Source: Arthrobacter_N sp051262515 (GTDB lineage: Bacteria; Actinomycetota; Actinomycetes; Actinomycetales; Micrococcaceae). From it: a DNA stretch of 64,000 nucleotides. Position 1 is the stretch's first letter. Each line of letters begins with the position of its first letter. Positions 8,656 to 15,328 of the stretch are shown here, piece after piece. A program made the translations under genes and the position numbers. The DNA lies in assembly GCF_051262515.1 (NCBI RefSeq), contig NZ_JBIMER010000006.1:62001-126000 (forward strand). Reading direction: 5' to 3'. The notes below the pieces were generated by a model. The model did not search any database. It was not told the origin of the DNA and saw only the letters and a list, made by a program, of their open reading frames with translations.

Positions 8656-10089
8656 TCAGTGAAGCGCGACCGACCGCGTCTCCGGGGCGTTGAACGCCAT
8701 CCACACGACGGCGAGCAGCACCAGCGCCCCCGCGACCAGGAAGGAGTTGGCGAGACCGAACACCGGCCAGACGATCGCGAACACCAGTGGGCCGAAGCCC
8801 GCGCCGAGCCGGCTGAACGTGGACGCCCACCCGAATCCGGAGCCGCGGAGCTCGGTGGGGTAGAGCTCGGAGACGTAGGCGTACAGCACGGGAATCGCAA
8901 TCTGGACCACGAAGCCGAACACCAACAGCCAGACGACGGCGGTGCGCGGGGTGGACAGCGTCTGCGCCACCATCACCAGCACCAGCGCCGACAGCGGGGC
9001 GGACACGCCGAGCAGCCATTTGCGGCCGACCCGCTCCACCAGCAGGGCGGCGACGCCCACGCCGAGCAGCCCGACGGCGGCCATCCCGGCCGTGCTGAAG
9101 AAGGCCGCCACCTGGGCCATGCCCGCGTCGGCGAGGATCGACGGCATCCAGGTGAGGGCCAGGTAGTAGACGAGGAGAACGGTGAAGAAGAGGGTCCATG
9201 CGGTGAATGTGATCCGCCAGTCGAAGCGCCACACGCGCACGAGCTGTTCGCCCCAGGACCCGGCGGACAGGCCGGGGGTCTCGGCGGGCTCGGGCAGGCT
9301 GTACGGAACATGCGTTCCCCCGGTGCGGCGCACCAGGTCGTCGATGACAGCGCTCGCCTCCTTCTTCCTGCCCTGCCGTATCAGGTACAGGGGCGACTCC
9401 GGCACGCTGCGCCGGATCCAGAAAACCAGCAGCGCGGGCAGCACCATGACCACCAGGATCAGGCGCCAGTTCTCCGTGGTGGACTGGATGACCGCCGAGA
9501 CGAAGAACGCCATGGCGGCGCCGATGGGCCACCACCCGTCCATGGCCGTGAGGATCCTGCCGCGCTGCCGACGGGGCGTGAACTCGCCGACCAGCGCGTA
9601 GTCCACGGGAATGCACCCGCCCAGCCCGAAGCCGGCGAGGAAGCGGAAGGCCGCGAACCACGTGAAGTCCGGCGCCAGCGCGCCGGCGACCGTGAAGATG
9701 GAGAAGATCAACAGCGTCCAGGTGAAGGCCGTCTTGCGGCCGACCCGGTCCGCGATGGTTCCCCAGACGAAGGCGCCCAGCGCCATGCCGATGAGGTTCG
9801 CGGTCCCCAGCCACGCCGCCGTCGTGCGTTCGAGGTCCCATTCCTCCATGACGAGGGGGATCAGCGCGCCGTTGAGCGTGACGTCCCAGGCGTCGAACAT
9901 GAAGCCGAGCCCGCCGATCAGGAAGATCTTTCCCTGGACGCCCCAGCGCCACGGGAGGTTCTGGACGATGGACTCGCCCGAGGGCGAATTCTGTAACTTC
10001 ATGGCCGTGGAAGACCCCCGAATCCGTGTAGTGGCCGGCCCGCCCGGTGGCGCCGCCGGCGTCGTCTGCCTGCTGACAGTATCCTCCAT
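8656..10089 (-). CDS. MFS transporter, sugar porter / SV2-like family
   Basis: A 477-residue, 12-helix MFS protein. Visible signatures are FDAWDVTLNG in helix 1, WGTIADRVGRKTAF in loop 2-3, PESPLYLIRQGRKKEA after helix 6, and YVSELYPTELRGSGFG in helix 10, typical of the sugar-porter and aromatic-acid/H+ symporter lineages. The first 29 residues are low-complexity; an internal ATG at 10002 is an alternative start giving a conventional short N-terminus. A GGAGG is embedded just inside the upstream ATG, so the start is not certain. Substrate unknown. It diverges from an Nramp-like gene and shares a palindromic intergenic region with it. Confidence 0.8.
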   Translation of the reverse strand: MEDTVSRQTTPAAPPGGPATTRIRGSSTAMKLQNSPSGESIVQNLPWRWGVQGKIFLIGGLGFMFDAWDVTLNGALIPLVMEEWDLERTTAAWLGTANLIGMALGAFVWGTIADRVGRKTAFTWTLLIFSIFTVAGALAPDFTWFAAFRFLAGFGLGGCIPVDYALVGEFTPRRQRGRILTAMDGWWPIGAAMAFFVSAVIQSTTENWRLILVVMVLPALLVFWIRRSVPESPLYLIRQGRKKEASAVIDDLVRRTGGTHVPYSLPEPAETPGLSAGSWGEQLVRVWRFDWRITFTAWTLFFTVLLVYYLALTWMPSILADAGMAQVAAFFSTAGMAAVGLLGVGVAALLVERVGRKWLLGVSAPLSALVLVMVAQTLSTPRTAVVWLLVFGFVVQIAIPVLYAYVSELYPTELRGSGFGWASTFSRLGAGFGPLVFAIVWPVFGLANSFLVAGALVLLAVVWMAFNAPETRSVALH

Positions 10090-10134
10090 GGCGGCGCGCC
10101 GACCGCGCGTCCGCAGTCCCTGCGCAAGCTAACA

Positions 10135-10151
10135 TGACTGACGGTCACTCA
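10135..10151. promoter_or_regulatory. TetR-type operator candidate, 17-bp near-palindrome
   Basis: TGACTGACGGTCACTCA is a near-perfect palindrome with a central TGAC-G-GTCA core, a form common for TetR-family operators. It lies 49 nt upstream of the Nramp-like start and 46 nt upstream of the divergent MFS start, so one protein could control both. An ATG at 10134 falls in this site and is rejected as a start. No regulator gene is adjacent. Confidence 0.45.
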
Positions 10152-10199
10152 ATGCCGACGCCGCCACGGCGGGCCGGTTCCACCAGAAAGGTTCGCCGC

Positions 10200-11486
10200 A
10201 TGGCAGAGAACACCGCGAACGCCGACTCGGAAGAGCGCGCACGCAAACACAAATGGAAAGTCATCGGCCCGGGACTCGTGGTCGCCGCGACCGGCGTCGG
10301 CGCCGCGGACATGGTCGCCACGCTGGCCGCCGGTTCCCGCTACGGCTACATGCTGCTGTGGGCCGTGGTGCTCGGCGTGCTGCTGAAGATCGTCCTGGTC
10401 GAGGGGGCCGGACGCTTCACGCTGTCCACCGGCAAGACCATCTTCCAGGGCTGGCGGTCGCTGGGCCGCTGGCCGGTCTGGTACTTCGGGCCCTACATCC
10501 TGATCTGGGGCATCGTCTACGGCGCCTCGGCGATGTCCTCCACGGCGCTTCCGCTGGCGGCGCTTTTCCCTGCCGTTCCGCTGTGGGTCTTCGCGGTCGG
10601 CACCGGACTGCTGGGCTTCGCGATGGTGTGGCTTAACCGCTACTCCGTCTTCGAGAAGATCACCGCCGTGCTCGTCGGCCTCATGTTCGTGACGATCGTC
10701 GGGCTCGCCGTCATCGCCTCCCCGAACATCCCGGCGATGTTCGCCGGCCTCGTCCCGCGGCTGCCCGAGGGCGGCCTGCTCTACACGCTGGCGCTCGCCG
10801 GCGGAGTCGGCGGAACCATCACGCTGGCCGCCTACGGCTACTGGCTGCGGGAGAAGGGCTGGATCACCCCGGGCTGGATGAGGGTCATGCGCATCGACAA
10901 CACGATGGCCTACGTCATGACCGCCATCTTCGTGATTTCGATGCTGATTGTCGGCGTCGAGGTGGTGCAGGTCGCCGGGATCACCATTTCCGCGGGCGAC
11001 CGTGGCCTGCTCGACCTCACGGGCGTGCTGCAGGACAGGTACGGCGACGTCATCGGCGTCGGCTTCCTATGGGGCTTCTTCGCCGCGGCATTCTCCTCCC
11101 TGCTGGGCGTTTGGAACGGCGTTTCGCTGATGTTCGCCGACTTCTGGGCCAACCTGCGCGGCAAGGGATCGGACCACCCCGACGCGAAGATCAACGGAAA
11201 GTACTTCCGCTTCTACCTGCTGTGGCTGACGTTCCCGTCCATGCTGCTGCTGACCCTGGACCAGCCGATCGGCCTGGTCCTGGCCTACGGCGTGCTCGGC
11301 GCGCTGTTCATGCCGTTCCTGGCGATCACGCTGCTGCCGCTGCTGAACTCCGGAAAGTACGGTGTGCCGAAGAACTGGCGCAACCGGTGGCACACGAACA
11401 CGGCACTGGTCATCACCGCCGTCCTGTTCATCACGCTGGGCGGCTACCAGCTGTTCACGTCGGTCCAGAAGGTCCTGGGCGGCTAG
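10200..11486 (+). CDS. Nramp-like transporter with altered metal-site motifs
   Basis: A 428-residue, roughly 11-helix protein with the overall Nramp layout (VIGPGLVVAATG at helix 1; GGVGGTITLAAYGYW at the helix 6 position). The hallmark helix-1 DPGN motif that binds Mn/Fe is replaced: the aligned stretch reads VGAADM (residues 33-38). The helix-6 MPH motif is also absent. Canonical divalent-metal coordination is therefore unlikely, although D37 could play a different role. Start ATG 10200 has an AGAAAGG ribosome site. The gene is monocistronic, followed by a strong hairpin. It may carry another cation or an organic substrate; the family is probable, the substrate unknown. Confidence 0.75.
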   Translation: MAENTANADSEERARKHKWKVIGPGLVVAATGVGAADMVATLAAGSRYGYMLLWAVVLGVLLKIVLVEGAGRFTLSTGKTIFQGWRSLGRWPVWYFGPYILIWGIVYGASAMSSTALPLAALFPAVPLWVFAVGTGLLGFAMVWLNRYSVFEKITAVLVGLMFVTIVGLAVIASPNIPAMFAGLVPRLPEGGLLYTLALAGGVGGTITLAAYGYWLREKGWITPGWMRVMRIDNTMAYVMTAIFVISMLIVGVEVVQVAGITISAGDRGLLDLTGVLQDRYGDVIGVGFLWGFFAAAFSSLLGVWNGVSLMFADFWANLRGKGSDHPDAKINGKYFRFYLLWLTFPSMLLLTLDQPIGLVLAYGVLGALFMPFLAITLLPLLNSGKYGVPKNWRNRWHTNTALVITAVLFITLGGYQLFTSVQKVLGG

Positions 11487-11518
11487 TCGCGCGGTGCCGC
11501 CGAGCGGCGGCTGCACCG

Positions 11519-11566
11519 AAGGGGGGAAGGCGCCGACCGATCGGTTCGGACGGCGCCTCCCCCCTT
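11519..11566. terminator. Terminator hairpin after Nramp-like gene
   Basis: AAGGGGGGAAGGCGCCG (11519-11535) pairs with CGGCGCCTCCCCCCTT (11551-11566) across a 15-nt loop with one unpaired A. It lies 33 nt past the stop codon. Confidence 0.65.
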
Positions 11567-11648
11567 GACATTTCGCGGTCTCGGGGGAGTGGATGCGACA
11601 CAGCCGCGGCTTTTGCGCGGGCCCTTAACGGGCCGCGTGTACCGGGAG

Positions 11649-11654
11649 TAGAGT
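11649..11654 (+). promoter_or_regulatory. -10 element TAGAGT, leaderless promoter
   Basis: TAGAGT ends 6 nt before the ATG at 11661; no Shine-Dalgarno sequence is present. Confidence 0.45.
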
Positions 11655-11660
11655 CTGGTC

Positions 11661-12242
11661 ATGGGAGTTGATTGGACGGCACTGGAAGAAGCAATCCGCA
11701 AGTCTGCACTGCGCCAGGCGCGCGAAGTGATCGATCACCACCCGGACCACGTGTTCTACGCGGTCGCGTTGGACGGGGTGTCCACGGAACCGGCGGACGC
11801 GATCGAACTTCCCGTTCTCGCGCTGAACTCCGAACAGGCACTGGAACGCGATCTTTCCCTGGCGCAGCACGATCAGGCGCCCGTGGTGGTTGACGGCGAA
11901 GACGACGACGATGTGGAGCCGGTGGAGGAGAGCTTCTACTCCACCAAGTGGAACCCGCCCGAGTGGCACTGGTGTTCCATGGAGCTCTTCGACGAGTCCG
12001 CCGCCAATCTCTGGAGCACCGCACTGACGCAGGTGGCGGAGAAACACGGATGGGAAGCGACGATCCGGCGCTACTACGAGATGCTGTGTTCGGTGACCGA
12101 GTCCCTGGGCCGCGAACTCGCGACCGGCAAGCACGCGGAACTCATCGCCTACGTCTCCGACGAGGACCACGCGGACAAGATCCTCCGCAGGTGCCTCACG
12201 CCCGAACAACTCCAGCGGCATTTCCCGGAACTCGCCGCGTGA
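11661..12242 (+). CDS. DUF4303 family protein
   Basis: A 193-residue acidic protein resembling the DUF4303 family. It has an N-terminal helix (residues 1-27), a VFYAVALDG strand and the STKWNPPEWHW motif, followed by a C-terminal helical part. No signal peptide or membrane segment is present. DUF4303 proteins have no established activity; some occur as immunity-like partners of contact toxins in other bacteria, but no toxin gene is nearby here. It is monocistronic with a leaderless-type promoter, between the Nramp-like gene and a convergent dehalogenase. Confidence 0.65.
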   Translation: MGVDWTALEEAIRKSALRQAREVIDHHPDHVFYAVALDGVSTEPADAIELPVLALNSEQALERDLSLAQHDQAPVVVDGEDDDDVEPVEESFYSTKWNPPEWHWCSMELFDESAANLWSTALTQVAEKHGWEATIRRYYEMLCSVTESLGRELATGKHAELIAYVSDEDHADKILRRCLTPEQLQRHFPELAA

Positions 12243-12494
12243 GGCCCGAACCGGCCGCGTAAGCCGCCGGCGTCGCCGTCGTCTGGTCCGCGGCCATGCT
12301 CGGTGCCTAGGCCGGGTTCTGGCTGGGGTGGTCCGGCAGGAAAGCATCGGGGTGCGTCGGGACGGTCCCGGTGGCGCGGCCGGAGGCGCGGGGGCGTTTT
12401 CAGTGGATGCCGGCGACACCGTCCGGCTGGAGATTCCCCTCGACCTGGAGATTCCCCTCGACGCGCGGGCCGTGGTCCCGGGCCCGGGCGCGGG
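12243..12494. other. Intergenic region between convergent genes, no gene seen
   Basis: This 252-bp stretch separates DUF4303 (+) from the dehalogenase (-). No reading frame with credible coding character was found. It contains an exact 18-bp tandem duplication (listed separately). Confidence 0.5.
12427..12462. repeat. Perfect tandem duplication of 18 bp
   Basis: CTGGAGATTCCCCTCGAC occurs twice in direct succession (12427-12444, 12445-12462). It looks like a recent slippage duplication in non-coding DNA. Confidence 0.85.
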
Positions 12495-13169
12495 TCAGCG
12501 GCCCAACGCCTCCGCCAGCTCCGTCAGCGCCGCGACCGTGACGTCGGGGGCCTCGAAGTACGTGGGGTAGTCAGCGCCGGACCGGTTGATCCAGGCGGTG
12601 CGCAGGCCCGCCCGGGCCGCGCCGTGGATGTCCCAGGCATGGACGGCCACCAGCATCAGGTCCGCGGGCTCGGCGCCGGTCCGCGCCGCCGCGTACCCGT
12701 AGGACGCGGGCGCCGGTTTCCACACCGGCGCGTCCTCGACCGAGAGGAGCGCCTCGAACTCTTCGCGGACGCCGCCCGCGGTCAGCAGCTTCTCGGTGGT
12801 GGCAACCGAACCGTTGGTCAGCGTGACCAGCCGGTGGCCGGCGGACGCGAGCGAGCGGATTCCGTCCGGCACGTCCGGGTGCAGCGGCAGGCCGGCGATG
12901 GACCCCATGATGTGGTCGACGGCGCCGTCCAGGTCCGTGTCCGCGCCGCGGGCGACCAGGAGTCCGCGGAGGGAATCGGCACCGATCTGGGCGAAGGTGG
13001 TGTTGTCGCCGGTGGAGGTCAGCGCGAACCCGTCCCGCAGCAACGAGGCGAACCACACCTTGGCCAGTTCGGCCGGGGCTCCGACCTCGGCGAACCGGTC
13101 GCCCAGCGAGGACATGTCGGACAGCGTTTCGTTGACGTCGAAGACAATCACGGCGGGCACGGTGCTCAT
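12495..13169 (-). CDS. Haloacid dehalogenase type II-like HAD hydrolase
   Basis: A 224-residue HAD-superfamily protein starting at ATG 13169 behind a CTGGAGGATCG ribosome site. Motif I is FDVNETLSD (nucleophile Asp in the FDxNxT form characteristic of L-2-haloacid dehalogenases), motif II is TLTNGS, motif III contains the K of VWKPAPASYG, and motif IV VAVHAWDIHGA. These match 2-haloacid dehalogenase type II, which hydrolyses short-chain 2-halo acids to 2-hydroxy acids through an aspartyl ester. Many homologues act on other small substrates, so dehalogenase activity is likely but not shown. It is monocistronic. Confidence 0.8.
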   Translation of the reverse strand: MSTVPAVIVFDVNETLSDMSSLGDRFAEVGAPAELAKVWFASLLRDGFALTSTGDNTTFAQIGADSLRGLLVARGADTDLDGAVDHIMGSIAGLPLHPDVPDGIRSLASAGHRLVTLTNGSVATTEKLLTAGGVREEFEALLSVEDAPVWKPAPASYGYAAARTGAEPADLMLVAVHAWDIHGAARAGLRTAWINRSGADYPTYFEAPDVTVAALTELAEALGR

Positions 13170-13249
13170 CGATCCTCCAGGGGTGGGGAGTGCGGCTTTT
13201 CGGAACCCTCCCAGTCTGCACGACGACGGGCGGGGACGTCCCGGCTTCG

Positions 13250-13966
13250 CTACAGTTCGCGCTGCCCCTCGGGCAGCGCCACAAGGGCCAGGACCCGGCC
13301 GTCGTCGTTCCGCACCTCGATCTCGGCGATCCGGCCGACCTGCAGCGGCACCGCGCCGACGATCGCGGACTTCCCCGTTTCCGTCGCCGACCAACTGCCG
13401 GCGCGTTCCTCCGCGCCGTCGTGGTCGACCACCCACAGCGACAGGGTTCCCCGCGTGGGAAGGCTGGTGGCCGTCAGCTCCAGCTCGGTGCCCCACGCCT
13501 TGCGCTCCAAGCCGATCTGGGCGCGGACGCCGTCGGCCGAATTCAGCGCGTAAGTGGGGCCCGGCTCCGGCGCCGGCGTGAACACCGGAGCAATAAGCGC
13601 CCCGAGTGCCACGCACGCGGCGGCAAGGACCACCGCGAAGCCAACACGACGGCGTCGTGCCCTGCGTCGCCGGGTGGACAGGCGGCCGAGGAGGACGGAC
13701 ACGGGGGGTTCCGCGGCAAGGGAGCCACCGGTATCGCCGACATACGGCGCGGGGGCTTCGGCGAGGGTGTGCGCGTCAGCCAGGGGAACGGCCGCCAGTA
13801 GGCGGGGCAGGCTGCGCGAGGACCGGAGTTCGGCGCGGCATTGCCCGCACCCGAGCAGGTGGGACTCGAACGCGGAACGCTCGGCATCGGACAGTCCGCC
13901 CAGGACGTAGGCGCCCAACTCCTGGTGTTCGCCGCGCCGGGAGCGGTTTTCGGCCGGGCCGCTCAA
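13250..13966 (-). CDS. RskA-type anti-sigma factor with zinc-binding N-terminus
   Basis: A 238-residue membrane protein. Residues 1-60 form an anti-sigma domain with the zinc motif H36-x3-C40-x2-C43 (HLLGCGQC) and an earlier H14. A basic stretch (99-107) precedes one transmembrane helix (about 109-128). The outside part resembles the RskA C-terminal domain, including a TRGTLSLWVVD-like strand. The TTG start at 13966 overlaps the sigma stop codon (TTGA), giving coupled translation and near equal amounts, as usual for ECF sigma/anti-sigma pairs. It should hold the sigma factor at the membrane until regulated proteolysis. Confidence 0.85.
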   Translation of the reverse strand: MSGPAENRSRRGEHQELGAYVLGGLSDAERSAFESHLLGCGQCRAELRSSRSLPRLLAAVPLADAHTLAEAPAPYVGDTGGSLAAEPPVSVLLGRLSTRRRRARRRRVGFAVVLAAACVALGALIAPVFTPAPEPGPTYALNSADGVRAQIGLERKAWGTELELTATSLPTRGTLSLWVVDHDGAEERAGSWSATETGKSAIVGAVPLQVGRIAEIEVRNDDGRVLALVALPEGQREL

Positions 13967-14505
13967 TGTTCCACCCCCATCTCGTCCAACACCGAGCGCA
14001 GGGCCCGCACCGCGTAGTAGGCGCGGGATTTCACCGTACCCGCTGGAATGTTCAGCCGCTCGGCGGCCTCGGCGACCGTGTAGCGGTTGTAGTGCAGCGC
14101 CAGCACCACCTGGCGGTGTTCGCGGCTCAGGCGCAGGAGGGCCTCCTCCATCAGCACGCGGCCCAGGAGCTCGTCGATGCGCTCGGTGGTGTCCGGCATC
14201 GTTTCCGCCCTCTCCTGTCCCAGATCCGCCCGGGGTCGAGCGGAGGCCCTGCGGTGGTTGTCGATCATGACGTTCCGCGCCGTGCGGAAAAGGTAGCTGC
14301 GCAGGCTGCCGGTGATGTGCGGGGCCGCCTGCCACACCTTGAGCACCGTCTCCTGCACCACGTCCTCGGCCGACGACGGATCGTGGGACGCGCGCAGGAC
14401 GAACCTCCTCAGTGCCTCGCCGTGGTCCCGGTAGATCCCGGCAACCAGATCCTCGTCCAAGGGCACGCCGGCTCCCTGCCCGTCTCTCTTGCGATCCACT
14501 TCCAC
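13963..14505 (-). CDS. ECF RNA polymerase sigma factor (SigK/SigL-like)
   Basis: A 180-residue group 4 sigma factor with only regions 2 and 4. Region 2 carries SSAEDVVQETVLKVWQ and RSYLFRTARNVMIDNHRR; region 4 carries the helix-turn-helix YTVAEAAERLNIPAGTVKSRAYYAVRALR. The pairing with an RskA-type anti-sigma and a COG4315 lipoprotein recalls the SigK/SigL-like ECF19 group of mycobacteria. The GTG start at 14505 lies 6 nt after the CGTCC of a TGAACC-N16-CGTCC promoter, so the transcript is likely leaderless and the operon autoregulated. Confidence 0.9.
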   Translation of the reverse strand: MEVDRKRDGQGAGVPLDEDLVAGIYRDHGEALRRFVLRASHDPSSAEDVVQETVLKVWQAAPHITGSLRSYLFRTARNVMIDNHRRASARPRADLGQERAETMPDTTERIDELLGRVLMEEALLRLSREHRQVVLALHYNRYTVAEAAERLNIPAGTVKSRAYYAVRALRSVLDEMGVEH

Positions 14506-14511
14506 CCCCTA

Positions 14512-14538
14512 GGACGTGCGCGCGGCGCAAAAGGTTCA
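14512..14538 (-). promoter_or_regulatory. ECF promoter of the sigma/anti-sigma operon
   Basis: Reading leftward: TGAACC (-35), 16 nt, CGTCC (-10), then CTAG. The start codon of the sigma gene lies 6 nt downstream. The elements match the TGAACC / CGT pattern described for mycobacterial SigL-type factors. The same elements with the same spacing occur facing the other way at 14589-14615. Confidence 0.7.
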
Positions 14539-14588
14539 GGCCGCCCCCGGTCGTGCCCGGCCCCCGACCGAAGTCGTCGCACCCGCAT

Positions 14589-14615
14589 TGAACCAATCCT
14601 GCACCGAACGCGTCC
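14589..14615 (+). promoter_or_regulatory. ECF promoter of the lipoprotein gene
   Basis: TGAACC (14589-14594), 16 nt, CGTCC (14611-14615), then TAG. It is identical in both elements, spacing and following TAG to the opposite-facing promoter of the sigma operon 50 bp away. It would give a leader of about 70 nt before ATG 14691. Confidence 0.7.
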
Positions 14616-14690
14616 TAGATGGCAGGGGTCCGAGGCAACGGAAAAACCGCCGGCTAGCCACTATGGCCCGTATAGGGAAGGAACCCAACC

Positions 14691-15212
14691 ATGTATGCAG
14701 ACAAGAACAGGTACGCGCTGACACTCGCGGGAGCCGTGCTCGCCGCCATGGCCTTGGCAGGCTGCGGCGGAACGTCGACCGATGCGCCCGAAGCCCCCGC
14801 GAGCTCCGTGCCCGCGGAGTCGTCCGCCGCCTCGGAGTCGCCCTCCGAGGATGCCGCGGCGTCGGTGGACCTGATGGTCGCCGACTCGGAGGAGGGCGAG
14901 ATCGTCGTCGACGGCGAGGGCATGTCGCTCTACTACTTCACCAAGGACACCAAGGACTCGGACACCAGCGCCTGCACGGGCGACTGCCTGGTTGCCTGGC
15001 CCATCGCGGTCGCCTCGAGCGATACGCCGATGGTGGAGGGCGTCACCGGAACGGTGGGAACCATCGAGAGCCCGGACGGGGAGTTGCACATGACCCTCAA
15101 CGGCATGCCCCTGTACTACTTCGAAAAGGACAAGGCGCCCGGCGACATCCTCGGACAGGGTGTCGGCGAGGTCTGGTACCTGGCCGCTCCGGACGGAGAA
15201 ATGATCAAGTAG
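14691..15212 (+). CDS. COG4315 secreted-repeat lipoprotein (Lipoprotein_15), ECF regulon member
   Basis: A 173-residue lipoprotein with signal peptide and lipobox LAGC (lipidated C25), then a Ser/Ala/Glu-rich linker (about 26-55). Two copies of the PF03640 repeat follow: the first with GMSLYYFTKDTKD and CTGDCLVAWPI (a CxxxC pair), the second with GMPLYYFEKDKAPGD. Proteins of this family are outer-surface lipoproteins of unknown activity; the cysteine pair hints at redox or copper/haem binding. Its promoter matches that of the divergent sigma operon, so it is the most likely direct target of that sigma factor. Start ATG 14691 follows AGGGAAGGAA. Confidence 0.8.
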   Translation: MYADKNRYALTLAGAVLAAMALAGCGGTSTDAPEAPASSVPAESSAASESPSEDAAASVDLMVADSEEGEIVVDGEGMSLYYFTKDTKDSDTSACTGDCLVAWPIAVASSDTPMVEGVTGTVGTIESPDGELHMTLNGMPLYYFEKDKAPGDILGQGVGEVWYLAAPDGEMIK

Positions 15213-15328
15213 GCCACCCGGGGCGGACGGTGCGGGAGCCGTGGGGCGCGTCACGTGGGCGGTGCGCCCGCGCGGCGGGCCGGTAGACTGGCCGCGATCC
15301 CCACCCGCCCCGTCCCTGGGAGAGCCTT

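Noticed and set aside
10134..10199. ATG at 10134 as the Nramp-like start
   Set aside because: It lies in the palindromic operator and would add 22 residues rich in Arg and Pro; ATG 10200 has a proper ribosome site.
12427..12462. CRISPR-like or VNTR repeat
   Set aside because: Only two copies without spacers, no cas genes; a simple tandem duplication.
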